Origin: Flavobacterium sandaracinum
GTDB taxonomy: Bacteria; Bacteroidota; Bacteroidia; Flavobacteriales; Flavobacteriaceae
Direction of reading: 5' to 3'
Assembly: GCF_004349135.1 (NCBI RefSeq)
Contig: NZ_SMFN01000002.1
Span: 62,001 to 126,000, forward strand
DNA length: 64,000 nt
Shown: piece by piece, positions 52,175 through 61,541 of the stretch
Position numbering within the stretch: position 1 is the stretch's first letter
How the letters are laid out: the number at the start of each line of letters is the position of its first letter
Made by a program: the position numbers and the translations under genes
The notes under the pieces: generated by a model
Databases searched by the model: none
Told to the model about the DNA's origin: nothing
What the model saw: only the letters and a program-made list of their open reading frames with translations

Positions 52175-53383
52175 ATGCATAAAAAGAATTTCATCCTTTT
52201 ATTTCTGTTTCTAATTACTGCAAATACTGTTTTCTCTCAAAAAGACGGCTATTGGGATAAAACCCGCGCTACAACCGAAGAAATTACGGTTTCCGCTAGA
52301 GACAGAATCATCATAAAAACCCAAGATTTTCCTGAAGGTACCACCGAAGTTGTTTATAGAATAACACTTTTGGATAAAAATCAGCAAATGGCAGGCAGTT
52401 TAGTATCGGTTTTAAAAGCAATTCCGGACCCAACAGGAATCAGTCAGGGTTCAGCAGGAGCAGTTTTTATCTTGTCAAAAATCTCAGGAGATGACAAATG
52501 CAAGTATGCAGTTTTCTCTAGCGCAGAATTAGCTGCAAAATACAAAGAAAACGGAAAAACAGATAATGCTTGTTTGGTTCAAGATACGCCAGTAAGCAAA
52601 GATGCTAAACGACTTTCTACTGAGAAATCAGCTTGCATGCAATCTGGTTCTGGAAATCTATGGTTTGGTTTCGAAAGTAAAAACTGGATTATGAACCAGA
52701 AAATAATTCTGGAAGTCGTGCCATGGGTCGATAATAAACTCAGTCGTGGCTGGACACTTGAAAACAGAAAAGCAATCATCGATCAATGTAAAACTTCTAA
52801 TTTGGCTCAAAAAATGACCAATTCAGATGATTTTTGCGTTTGTATCCTCGATAAAATTCAATCCAAATACACCTTTAAGGAATTTCAGAAATTATTGACT
52901 GTAGAGCGTGCTAAAGCGTTTAAAGATTTTGGAAACAGTTGTTTTGGTGAAAGCAGTCTTTCTAAAAGTGTTTATGACGATTTGCGCAAGCAAGCCGCTG
53001 TACTAGCAAAACAAGGAAAGCAAGGTGAGGCTATTGTGAAACTTGCTACAATAATCAATGATGGAAAAGCAACTGCTTTGGATTACAACGCAATAGGAAG
53101 TAGTTATCTTTTGACGAAGCAATACGGGAAAGCGATCAAATTCCTAAAAGAAGGCGAAAAAATTGATAATACAGAGTTATTGATACAATTGAATTTGGCG
53201 CATGCCTATTTATTAAATGATAATTATTCGTCAGCTAAAGCCATTTATAAAGAATATCAATCTCAAAATGTTACAGATAGTTTGAGTTGGACTCAAAAAA
53301 TAAAACAAGATTTCGCTGCTTTCAAAAAGGCAGGAATAACTTCCAGTGATTTTGAAAGAATTTTGAAGTTGATGGAAAAGTAA
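52175..53383 (+). CDS. Secreted tetratricopeptide repeat protein
   Basis: A 402-residue protein with a signal peptide (ending TVFSQ, about residue 22). The N-terminal 180 residues are beta-rich with no known family (AISARDRIIIKTQD-like wording here as VSARDRIIIKTQD). The middle has a cysteine-rich segment (DDFCVCILDKIQSKY). The C-terminal part (about 265-370) contains TPR-like helices (GEAIVKLATIIND, then YNAIGSSYLLTKQYGKAIKFLKEGE, then LNLAHAYLLNDNYSSAKAIY). Function unknown; probably envelope-associated. Confidence 0.8.
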   Translation: MHKKNFILLFLFLITANTVFSQKDGYWDKTRATTEEITVSARDRIIIKTQDFPEGTTEVVYRITLLDKNQQMAGSLVSVLKAIPDPTGISQGSAGAVFILSKISGDDKCKYAVFSSAELAAKYKENGKTDNACLVQDTPVSKDAKRLSTEKSACMQSGSGNLWFGFESKNWIMNQKIILEVVPWVDNKLSRGWTLENRKAIIDQCKTSNLAQKMTNSDDFCVCILDKIQSKYTFKEFQKLLTVERAKAFKDFGNSCFGESSLSKSVYDDLRKQAAVLAKQGKQGEAIVKLATIINDGKATALDYNAIGSSYLLTKQYGKAIKFLKEGEKIDNTELLIQLNLAHAYLLNDNYSSAKAIYKEYQSQNVTDSLSWTQKIKQDFAAFKKAGITSSDFERILKLMEK

Positions 53384-53407
53384 AATTATTCTCTTTAAGG
53401 ATTTGTC

Positions 53408-53448
53408 AAGTCGAGCGCAGTCGAGACTCATCAATTAGGTCTCGACTT
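53408..53448. repeat. GTCGAGAC hairpin between TPR and menC genes
   Basis: AGTCGAGAC (53419-53427) and GTCTCGACT (53439-53447) pair perfectly around 11 bases. A second copy of the left word (AAGTCGAG, 53408-53415) can pair with the same right arm. It is possibly a terminator or palindromic repeat; no T-run follows. Confidence 0.55.
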
Positions 53449-53523
53449 AACAAGATTAGGTATTGCTTATTTTATCATGCGAATATGTAACTCATAATTT
53501 ATAACTCATAATTAATAATTTTT

Positions 53524-54570
53524 TTGAAAGCAACGTACCACAAATACATCCTTAATTTCAAACGCCCATCGGGAACTTCCCGTGGCGTTATGACCGAAAA
53601 AGAAACTTGGTTTATTGTCTTGGAACAAGATGGTAAAAGAGGAATAGGAGAATGCGGAATCCTTCGCGGATTGAGTATTGATGATCGGCCGGATTATGAA
53701 GAAAAATTGCGATGGACTTGTGATAATATTCATCTTGGAAAAGACCATCTTTGGGAAGCGTTATTAGAGTTTCCTTCAATACAGTTTGGAGTCGAAATGG
53801 CGTTTCAATCTTTAGTGAGTGAAACTCCTTTTTTACTCTTTCCTTCGGACTTTACAAATGGTACAAAATCTATCTTGATAAACGGTTTAGTTTGGATGGG
53901 TGAGGAGGTTTTTATGAAGCAACAAATCGAAGAAAAACTAGCACAGGGTTTCCGTTGCATTAAACTCAAAATAGGAGCGATAGATTTCGATAAAGAATTG
54001 CAATTATTGCGATTTATTCGGGAACATTTCACTCCGGAACAAGTCGAAATTCGGGTGGATGCTAACGGGGCTTTTGATGAAAATGAAGCTTTAAATAAAT
54101 TAATACAACTATCTGAATTTAAGTTGCATAGTATTGAGCAACCAATACAAAAAAATCATACTGACAGTATGGCAGAACTGTGTAAAGCCACTCCTTTTCC
54201 TATTGCTTTGGATGAAGAGCTGATTGGTGTGTTTACTTTGGCTGAAAAAGAACAATTATTAGAGAAAATCAAGCCACAATACATCATTTTGAAACCTAGT
54301 TTTGTGGGTGGTTTTCGAGGCACGCAAGAATGGATTTCATTGGCTGAAAAGCATAAAATAGGGTGGTGGATTACCTCTGCTTTGGAGAGTAATATTGGAC
54401 TGAATGCCATCGCGCAATGGACGTTTTTACAACATAATGTAATGCCTCAGGGATTAGGAACCGGAGCGCTTTATACCAATAATTTTGACTGTCCATTGGA
54501 AGTTTCAGAGGGACAATTATGGTATAAAAATGAATTGAATTGGGCGTTTGATTTTGCCCTTTTGAAATAG
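53524..54570 (+). CDS. menC: o-succinylbenzoate synthase
   Basis: A 348-residue enolase-superfamily enzyme that dehydrates SHCHC to o-succinylbenzoate in menaquinone synthesis. The catalytic set is visible: K147 and K149 (IKLKIG), metal ligands D179 (VDANG), E205 (IEQP) and D230 (LDEE), and K257 (ILKPS). No ATG precedes the conserved N-terminus (KATYHKYILNFKRPSGTSRG), and an in-frame stop lies at 53515-53517, so the TTG at 53524 is the likely start. It converges with the AI-2E family gene one base after its stop. Confidence 0.94.
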   Translation: MKATYHKYILNFKRPSGTSRGVMTEKETWFIVLEQDGKRGIGECGILRGLSIDDRPDYEEKLRWTCDNIHLGKDHLWEALLEFPSIQFGVEMAFQSLVSETPFLLFPSDFTNGTKSILINGLVWMGEEVFMKQQIEEKLAQGFRCIKLKIGAIDFDKELQLLRFIREHFTPEQVEIRVDANGAFDENEALNKLIQLSEFKLHSIEQPIQKNHTDSMAELCKATPFPIALDEELIGVFTLAEKEQLLEKIKPQYIILKPSFVGGFRGTQEWISLAEKHKIGWWITSALESNIGLNAIAQWTFLQHNVMPQGLGTGALYTNNFDCPLEVSEGQLWYKNELNWAFDFALLK

Positions 54571-54571
54571 A

Positions 54572-55660
54572 TTATTTCGTAGTTTTCTTTTGTTCACCGT
54601 CTCCCAATAAAACGGATAACGTCTTTAAGCTTGGTGTGCGGTCCGCAATCAACTTTGCTATACTGATGAAAGGAATGAAAAGAATCATTCCTGCAGCGCC
54701 CCATAAAATACCTCCCACAATTACCACAATAATTATAACCAATGTATTTATTTTCAAGCGGCTTCCTACTGCAAATGGAAATATAATATAGGCTTCCAGT
54801 AACTGTACAATTGAAAAAACTACAATAACGGCTAGTGGATACCAAATGGAATTATACGTAATCCAGGAAACTGCAATGGGCAAAAGAGCGGATATCATGA
54901 TTCCAACATACGGAATAAAAGTTAAAATTGAGGCTATAAAACCAAACAGAAAGGGATTTGGTACCCCAATTATCCAAAGTCCAATGCTGTTTAATAAGCC
55001 AACTACTAAATAAACTACCAACATTCCTTTAATGAAATTGTAATATTCATGAATGGTTTCCACAAGGATTTCATGAATGGTGTTTTTTCTTTCAGGAGGA
55101 AAAAGCTCATATAAGGCATTCGATAACATCTGGCGATGGAAGAGTATTAATGTAGAGAAAACAGGAATCATGATTAGAAAAAATGCTGATTCAGACAGAG
55201 AATAAGCGGTGTTCCGAACGATTGAAAAGGCTTGTGAACCGGAGTTGTTGAGTGTATTATTGATAAAATCACTTTGTTTTTCCAAACTAATATCAAATCG
55301 TTCTGAAATAAATAGGCTCAATTGATTTACTGTTTCGGCTAGTTTCACTCGCAACGATTGCCACTCTTGAAGGAATTCTGAAAATTGCGCTATTAGTAAG
55401 TAGATGATACCTCCGACCAAAAGAGTTGCTCCTAAAATGGAAATGAAAATAGCAATTCCTTTGTTTATTCCTTTTGTTTCCATCCATTTACAAACAGGAT
55501 ACAGAATAAAACCAATGAGTAAAGAAAAACTTAACGGAATAAATAGTGTTTTGCCAAAATAAAGCAGAAGACAAGCTAAGACTATTAACTGAAGAATTTC
55601 TAAAACAGAATATTTTCTGTCGGAGTGAAATATAACGGGTGTCTTAGAAGATTGCAACAT
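54572..55660 (-). CDS. AI-2E family transporter
   Basis: A 362-residue inner-membrane protein of the AI-2E/PerM family. About eight hydrophobic helices are seen, with a conserved central GSQAFSIVRNTAYSLSESAFFLIMIP-like block and NPFLFGFIASILTFIPYVG, the family signature around residue 230. Family members export small molecules or act as Na+/H+ antiporters; the substrate here cannot be told. Its stop lies one base from the menC stop. Confidence 0.88.
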   Translation of the reverse strand: MLQSSKTPVIFHSDRKYSVLEILQLIVLACLLLYFGKTLFIPLSFSLLIGFILYPVCKWMETKGINKGIAIFISILGATLLVGGIIYLLIAQFSEFLQEWQSLRVKLAETVNQLSLFISERFDISLEKQSDFINNTLNNSGSQAFSIVRNTAYSLSESAFFLIMIPVFSTLILFHRQMLSNALYELFPPERKNTIHEILVETIHEYYNFIKGMLVVYLVVGLLNSIGLWIIGVPNPFLFGFIASILTFIPYVGIMISALLPIAVSWITYNSIWYPLAVIVVFSIVQLLEAYIIFPFAVGSRLKINTLVIIIVVIVGGILWGAAGMILFIPFISIAKLIADRTPSLKTLSVLLGDGEQKKTTK

Positions 55661-55767
55661 ACAAATTTGTTTTTAAATCCGTTTTTACGATTCGTATTGT
55701 AAACGATTTTTAATAAAAGTACGAATTTTAAAGTATTGAAATACAGTAAATTGAATGTTTCTTATAA

Positions 55768-56220
55768 TTACATTTTAGTATCTAATAATCGTCTGTGGTA
55801 ATTGATTTGACCCAAATGATAGGCTAGGTGCGTAGTCAAATGGATAAGCATAAATTCAGTTGAAGTTTTATTTTGGAAAACTAAAAGGGGATATTCTGTA
55901 TTTAAATCTTCTTCACAAATAACATTAAGCGCATTGTTAACCACAATTCTCGTTGCTTCGATTTTTGAAAGCAATTCTGTTTTTGGAATGTCTTTCAGTG
56001 AAAATTCGAGTGCTCTGTTTCTGATATATCCGGTTTTTCCAAATTCGGCTCCAATGTATGTATTTAAGTTTCCAATTAAATGCAAACACAGATTTCCTGC
56101 TGAATTGCTGATATTACTTTCGATTTTCCAAAGATTAATTTCATTTTGGTACGATTCAATTTCAAATTTAAGAATGTTTAAATCCCTATTGAAAAGTATC
56201 TTTAGAGTTTCAATCAACAT
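55768..56220 (-). CDS. DinB-like protein
   Basis: A 150-residue four-helix protein of the DinB group. Metal-binding histidines are visible in NLCLHLIGNL (about residue 47) and HLTTHLAYHLGQINYHRRL (about residues 127-145), the usual three-His arrangement. DinB proteins are thiol-dependent transferases or damage-inducible proteins of unclear substrate. Its start overlaps the stop of the SnoaL-like gene by 11 bases. Confidence 0.85.
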   Translation of the reverse strand: MLIETLKILFNRDLNILKFEIESYQNEINLWKIESNISNSAGNLCLHLIGNLNTYIGAEFGKTGYIRNRALEFSLKDIPKTELLSKIEATRIVVNNALNVICEEDLNTEYPLLVFQNKTSTEFMLIHLTTHLAYHLGQINYHRRLLDTKM

Positions 56221-56689
56221 GGTGGGTGTCTTTATATTTTTTCAAGGATAAGAGTGCTTTTTCTTGAATTTTTTTCTGAAAGAAACCGGTCCATCCAAAT
56301 AGATGTCCGGTAATTCCAAAGGCTTGTTTCGACCATTTATAAAGATCAAATTCATCCGTATGCTTAATAATTAGTCCGTCTTTGAACTGAAATTGAGCCT
56401 GAATTACATTCACTACTTTTCTATTTGTTTTGCTGAAGTTGTAAGTTGCAATCCATTGTGCAGAACCTAAATATTCAGTAGCTTTTATATCTGAGTATTC
56501 GATTTTAATATTTCCATTACTTTTTTCTATCAGCATTTTCCACATTTGGCAAACATCATTTCCTTTCAATAAACCGAAAACAGGATCACGAAATTGTATC
56601 GTTGAATCGTAACATTCACACATTGTCTTTGCATCTGCATTTGAAAAAGCAGAATAGAATTTTACCAGGGTTTTCTCGTTATCAGTCAT
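56210..56689 (-). CDS. SnoaL/NTF2-like protein
   Basis: A 159-residue protein of the NTF2-like superfamily. It has the cone-shaped-fold pattern: ETLVKFYSAFSNADAKTMCECY-like start here as KTLVKFYSAFSN, then DPVFGLLKG, VVNVIQAQFQF and IKHTDEFDLYKWSKQAFG. Such proteins act as isomerases or ligand-binding proteins; nothing here fixes the substrate. It overlaps the DinB gene and the two are co-transcribed. Confidence 0.85.
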   Translation of the reverse strand: MTDNEKTLVKFYSAFSNADAKTMCECYDSTIQFRDPVFGLLKGNDVCQMWKMLIEKSNGNIKIEYSDIKATEYLGSAQWIATYNFSKTNRKVVNVIQAQFQFKDGLIIKHTDEFDLYKWSKQAFGITGHLFGWTGFFQKKIQEKALLSLKKYKDTHHVD

Positions 56690-56865
56690 GTTTTACATAA
56701 AGTGATTAGTAAAATTACTAATTATTTTGCGAAAATTCACACTTTGAAATATAATTAGGGACTTGCAAAAATAAAAGATAGTCTCTTTTAATAGAAATAT
56801 TAAAAAGAAGTGATTCCAATTCATGAAGTTACGAAGCATTTGTACTTTAAATTTTGGCACAAAAA

Positions 56866-56897
56866 AAAAGGATAGACTTTTTAGTTTCTATCCTTTT
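56866..56897 (-). terminator. Terminator of the OmpA-type gene
   Basis: AAAAGGATAGA (56866-56876) and TCTATCCTTTT (56887-56897) pair perfectly, with a run of Ts on the minus strand after the stem. It ends the ice-binding/OmpA transcript. Confidence 0.88.
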
Positions 56898-56933
56898 GGG
56901 TATTTATAAAATGTATTCTCCGACTACTTTAAA

Positions 56934-58967
56934 TTATTTAACAGCAGGAATAATATCAATAATTACGGTACGGTTGTAAAAACGTTCCTCTGGAGTTTTA
57001 TTTTCAAAAGGAGAATTGTTTTCATTTTCACCAAAACCAGAAACTTCAAATTTTACATCATTTCTACCAGTTTTAGCTAAAGCATTTGCAATGATATTTT
57101 TTGCATCATTTGCACGTGCAAGAGATAATCCTTGATTGTACACTTCTTCACCAATAATATCAGTATGACCTTTGATAAGAACCGTTGCTCCTACAGGAAT
57201 TTTGGGTGTAACTACTTCAGTAAGGTATTTTTCATACATCGTAATTGCTTTTGACGTATTAAATTCATAGATGATACTATATCTTGTACCTTCTACCATT
57301 GTAGCAGGAGTCCAAAGTGTCACGTGAACCGGAGTTTCTTTCTCTATAATTTTACCACTTTTGGTTTGACCAATCATTTTTACTTTAAAATCACCTTCTG
57401 GACGATTTCCTAAAATTGATTTTCCAGGAATTTTAACCTCTTCTTCAGTATACGGTCCAAAAGATTGTACTTTTCCTTGTTCGTCAGCTATTTGTAATGA
57501 CCAAGAAGATAAAGCTTCACCAGCTCCTTTGTTATTAAAGGTTACATAACTGTCAACGGGTGCGACTTGCGAAGCAACCATTTGAACTGGTTTTAATGGA
57601 GCATCAGGGCCACTTTGAAATTCCATCAATAAATCAGGACTGTTACTTTCAATAGAAACTCTGCGGTCACCTTCTCGTAGCAACACTAATTCTTGAGTTC
57701 CTCCTGGTTGTTCTGATGGGATATTTGGTTTATCTTGACCCTTAGTTGTAATTCTAGTTGCATTAATTGCAAATACGTTTACTAAATACGTTTTCACTGA
57801 TTCTGCCATAGCAAGACCATCTGTATTTCCTTTTTCTGATGAACCAACCAAAGTAATAGTTGCAGCAGGATTTTTTTGCATACGATCCCCAAGGATGTTC
57901 AACACATTATAATAAACTGTCATTTGACGTTTAGAACGATCTGATAAATTTTTAGGAGCAAATGTTTCCAATTGATCTTCTTTAAAGTCTTTCACTTGAT
58001 CTTTCGTTAATAAAACATAACGGTTTGGAATTTCAGTTGATCCTTCGTTAAAGAAAACGTAGTTTCTAAGTGGGAAAACTTCAGTCATTCTTTTTTCACC
58101 TTGAACATTGCTAGGAGAATTTACAGTAAAATCAACCTCACGGTCTTTTACCATATCTGTAGCTTGTTGGATATTTTGTCCTTGACCAAATTTAAGCGCT
58201 ACACCAGCTCTAATTGTAGTAATGTTCCAAGTTTCTGTAGCACGTGGATTTTGACCAAAATAAGGTTGGAAAGAAACAAAAGGAGATAAAACAAATTGTG
58301 TTTTGTTACTATCAGAAGAAAGTGGAATATCATATCCAGCGCCAATTTGCATGGACAAAATAGTTTTTTCAATTTCACTAAATTCACCCGATACCGCCGC
58401 TGAAGGCTCTTGATCTGGGAATGCAGGATTAATTCCTAACTGATACGTAAATGATTTATCCAGATTGAAAGCCAAACGTGGACCTCCATAAAGGTAAAAA
58501 TTAGATTTAAACGGAGCAAAACGTACGCTTGGTTCTACCGTGATATAACTAAGATCAGTAGATAAATCAGCTGGACAGTCACATGCTGTAAGCACTTGGT
58601 CAAAAGAACCTTTACGGCTATCAAAACCTGCTTGTAACATAACTCCCCATCTAGAAGTAGCAGGGCGATATTCTAAAAGCGGCGCAATAAAAAGTCCAAC
58701 ACCGTCACCGTCATGAAAAGTCGCAGGAGGTGTAAAAGCAGCATTTAGCTGATTTGTAGAACCACGGTAAAAGTTGAAATTTGCTCCACCGGCAACTCCA
58801 AAATACCAAGAAGGTTTTGCATATTTAATTGCTTGTGCTTCCTGTGCTTGTATAGGTGTTTGAACACTTAACCATGTCAAAGACACAAGTAAAAGACTTT
58901 TGATTGGTAAGTTATTAGGGGACCAAGCTTGGCGTAATCCCTTTTTTAAATTAGTTATATTGTTCAT
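56934..58967 (-). CDS. OmpA-family outer membrane protein with N-terminal barrel-like domain
   Basis: A 677-residue protein. A long N-terminal signal (hydrophobic about residues 24-36, cleavage after PIQAQ) precedes a beta-rich region of about 220 residues (SWYFGVAGGANFNFYRG, then APFKSNFYLYGGPRLAFNL) that looks like an 8-strand barrel. A middle domain follows. The C-terminal 115 residues are an OmpA peptidoglycan-binding domain (IKGHTDIIGEE, then LSLARAND, then NRTVIIDI). It lies 88 bases after the ice-binding gene, in its transcript, with a hairpin between. Confidence 0.9.
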   Translation of the reverse strand: MNNITNLKKGLRQAWSPNNLPIKSLLLVSLTWLSVQTPIQAQEAQAIKYAKPSWYFGVAGGANFNFYRGSTNQLNAAFTPPATFHDGDGVGLFIAPLLEYRPATSRWGVMLQAGFDSRKGSFDQVLTACDCPADLSTDLSYITVEPSVRFAPFKSNFYLYGGPRLAFNLDKSFTYQLGINPAFPDQEPSAAVSGEFSEIEKTILSMQIGAGYDIPLSSDSNKTQFVLSPFVSFQPYFGQNPRATETWNITTIRAGVALKFGQGQNIQQATDMVKDREVDFTVNSPSNVQGEKRMTEVFPLRNYVFFNEGSTEIPNRYVLLTKDQVKDFKEDQLETFAPKNLSDRSKRQMTVYYNVLNILGDRMQKNPAATITLVGSSEKGNTDGLAMAESVKTYLVNVFAINATRITTKGQDKPNIPSEQPGGTQELVLLREGDRRVSIESNSPDLLMEFQSGPDAPLKPVQMVASQVAPVDSYVTFNNKGAGEALSSWSLQIADEQGKVQSFGPYTEEEVKIPGKSILGNRPEGDFKVKMIGQTKSGKIIEKETPVHVTLWTPATMVEGTRYSIIYEFNTSKAITMYEKYLTEVVTPKIPVGATVLIKGHTDIIGEEVYNQGLSLARANDAKNIIANALAKTGRNDVKFEVSGFGENENNSPFENKTPEERFYNRTVIIDIIPAVK

Positions 58968-58998
58968 ATTATTTATATTGTTTGATTCATTTTAAATA

Positions 58999-59020
58999 TA
59001 TCCCGCCTTTCGACGGGATA
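58999..59020 (-). promoter_or_regulatory. Intercistronic hairpin between ice-binding and OmpA-type genes
   Basis: On the minus strand TATCCCGTC and GGCGGGATA pair through one G-T pair across a GAAA tetraloop. No T-run follows, so it is not a simple terminator. It may protect or process the upstream mRNA and set the ratio of the two proteins. Confidence 0.55.
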
Positions 59021-59055
59021 AAACTTTTTGTTTATTAAATCTATTGGACTAATGC

Positions 59056-61140
59056 TTAATTAGCAGGTACATTGATAGTTGTATTCACCATAGTAACTGA
59101 AGCTACTAATGAAATTGCTCTACCATTCAATACCGTTTGCACAGCATTTCCAGCAGTTGAGAATGTAACTCCGGCAGAAGCAATAATAGTTCCTGTCATA
59201 ACTCCACCACCAGCGCCATTAATCACGGCTGCAGTACCAACATACCAGTATACGTTTTTAGCTTGGGCACCGTTTACTAATTTTACACTTTTAGCACCAT
59301 TTGGACCAGCGATTCCTACTGTTAAACCAGCTGCTGTTTGAAAAATCCAAACTGCATTAGGATCACCTTTAGCATCTAAAGTTAAATCACCATTTGATAT
59401 TTTGAAAGTTGCACCTGCTGATTTATAAATTCCTGGAGCTAAAACTAGATTCCCTAATTCACCTGCACCTGGATCCATTCCACCTGGTTTTTGTGCTGGA
59501 GAAATACTAAGATAAGCTGCATTTGCATCAACTAATCCTTGAGTAGCAATAGCTGCAGAGGCTGCTGAACCTGGAGCTGGGGGCGCTGTATGGATTCTTC
59601 CACTTACACGTCCTACATTAAGAGGAGTTTCTGTGTATACATCTCCTGTCGTACCATCATGAAATCCTGTTACTAGAGTCGCAGCAGCGGTTGTTCCAAT
59701 ATTTCCATTAATCACTGTATTCAAACCTTGATTCGTAATTCCTGCGTTTCCTCCAAAAACTCCGAAAAATAAACCGCTAGCGGCTGCTGGAGGTGGAGTA
59801 ACAACTGCTGGATTCACTGTTGAGAAAGTCCATACATAGTTATTTGCCAATGAAGCACCTGCTACATTTTTAGCTCCTGTTGTGATAGTTGCAGTATAAG
59901 TAAGTCCTGCCTCAAAAGAATTAACTGGATTAAATGAAGCGGTTGTTCCACTGTAAGAAACTACTCCTGCAATAACAGTCGTACCTTGTCTTAAAGTAAA
60001 AGTTGTGGCATTAATAGTCAAAGGATCCATAGCTGTGCTAAATGTAGCAGTAACCGTTTTATTTAGATTTACTCCAGTTGCATTATTAAGAGGGTCAGTT
60101 GCAGTAACTGTTGGTGCAGCAGCGGTAGTAAATTTCCATACATAATTATTTGCTAATGGTATACCTGATACACTTTTTGCTCCTGTAGTAATTGTAACCG
60201 TATAATCATTATTTGCAACATATCCATTAGTAGCTGTAAAAGATACTGTTGAACCTGCATAAGTAATTACACCAGGCACTGTAAATGTTCCATGTTTTAC
60301 TGTAAATGTTGTACTGTTTAAAGTTAAAGGATCCATTGGTACACTGAATGTTGCAGTAACCGTTTTGTTTAAACTTACTCCTTTAGCATTATTAGTAGGG
60401 TCAGTTGCAGTCACTGTTGGAGGTGCTTCTGTAGTGAAATTCCACACATAATTTGCAGCTAAAGGCGTTCCGTCTAAATTTTTAGCACCATTAGTAATTG
60501 TAACTGTATAAATTGTATTAGGAGTTAAGGCAGCAGTTGGTGTAAAAGTTACGACTGAACCAGCGTAAGCAATCGTTCCAGCAACTGAATTAGTTCCTTG
60601 ATTTACGATAAAAGTAAAATTATTTATTGTCAATGGATCCATTGGAATACTAAATGTCGCAGTAATTGTTTTATTTAAAGGAACATTTGTAGCATTATTT
60701 GCAGGATCTGTTGTAATAACAGTAGGTACTATAACCATTCCAGTACTAAATGTCCAAACATAATCCGTTTGAAGGGCATTACCCATAACATCTTTAACAC
60801 CAGTTTTAATTCTTCCAGTGTAAGTAGTGTTTGGTTTCAGAAAACTTGAAGGAGTAAATGTAGCAGTTGTTCCGCTATAAGTAACTGTACCTGCAACAGC
60901 AGTACCGTTAGCTTCCGTAACAATGAAAGTAGCTTCATTAATCGTTGTTGGGTTCATTTCTTCATTGAATGTTGCAGAAATAACTTGTCTTAAGGGAACA
61001 CCTAAAGCCCCATTTAATGGAATTGTAGAAGATACTACAGGACAGACACCTTCTGTCTCAATAAAATTGTCTTCTGCACAACCTGAAATTAATGCAATAA
61101 TCAGTATTGCAAAGGTTAGTAGTAGTTTTTTAGTATTCAT
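59056..61140 (-). CDS. Ice-binding (DUF3494) lipoprotein with four Ig-like domains
   Basis: A 694-residue lipoprotein (lipobox ISGC, C21). Four repeated Ig-like domains of the Big_5/SbsA type follow (about residues 35-130, 131-235, 236-335 and 336-440); each carries a conserved (N/T)xxATFxxxM(D/N)PxT and ends VWTFST or VW(N/K)FTT. The last 240 residues are a DUF3494 beta-helix (GNIGTTAAATLV, LDAKGDPNAVWIFQT, LNGRAISLVAS), the ice-binding fold. A surface anchor plus a stalk plus an ice-binding tip would allow attachment to ice (inference). The OmpA-type gene follows. Confidence 0.9.
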   Translation of the reverse strand: MNTKKLLLTFAILIIALISGCAEDNFIETEGVCPVVSSTIPLNGALGVPLRQVISATFNEEMNPTTINEATFIVTEANGTAVAGTVTYSGTTATFTPSSFLKPNTTYTGRIKTGVKDVMGNALQTDYVWTFSTGMVIVPTVITTDPANNATNVPLNKTITATFSIPMDPLTINNFTFIVNQGTNSVAGTIAYAGSVVTFTPTAALTPNTIYTVTITNGAKNLDGTPLAANYVWNFTTEAPPTVTATDPTNNAKGVSLNKTVTATFSVPMDPLTLNSTTFTVKHGTFTVPGVITYAGSTVSFTATNGYVANNDYTVTITTGAKSVSGIPLANNYVWKFTTAAAPTVTATDPLNNATGVNLNKTVTATFSTAMDPLTINATTFTLRQGTTVIAGVVSYSGTTASFNPVNSFEAGLTYTATITTGAKNVAGASLANNYVWTFSTVNPAVVTPPPAAASGLFFGVFGGNAGITNQGLNTVINGNIGTTAAATLVTGFHDGTTGDVYTETPLNVGRVSGRIHTAPPAPGSAASAAIATQGLVDANAAYLSISPAQKPGGMDPGAGELGNLVLAPGIYKSAGATFKISNGDLTLDAKGDPNAVWIFQTAAGLTVGIAGPNGAKSVKLVNGAQAKNVYWYVGTAAVINGAGGGVMTGTIIASAGVTFSTAGNAVQTVLNGRAISLVASVTMVNTTINVPAN

Positions 61141-61541
61141 TTTTTTAAATTTAGGGGATTAAGTATTTTATCGTCAAAGGTGAGCCTTTCATCGACTAAA
61201 TAAGTTATACAATTAACTTTATAAGTTGTAAGATTCACTTATTTTATTTGTTAAAAAAATAATCAAGTTATTTAAAATCAATGTTTTAATATTTAAAAAG
61301 TGTTAACATTGTGTTATCACAATTAATTGTTAGGAAGAAAAAAAATATAAATGAAGACGATAATTGGAAAAAAGAAAAATAGGAGAGTATTCATTATTCT
61401 AAAACTATATTTTAAAATAATGTAAACGAAAAGTAGTATTTGTACCGTATGAAATAACAGCGTTATAAATAATTGCTTTTTAATACCAGTAGAAATTGGA
61501 GTGGTAGTAGGAACTAAAAGTTATATTTAAATAACTTTGAA
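61141..61541. other. Non-coding stretch upstream of the ice-binding gene
   Basis: About 400 bases with no coding frame. It must hold the ice-binding gene promoter (minus strand), but no clean TAnnTTTG was recognised; CACCTTTG at about 61174 is a near match. AAAGTTAT (61517-61524) and ATAACTTT (61531-61538) are a weak hairpin just after the stop of the next gene. Confidence 0.4.

Noticed and set aside
59072..59341. Open frame on the plus strand opposite the ice-binding gene
   Set aside because: It is the complement of a strongly supported repeat-rich domain; the open frame follows from the biased codon use.
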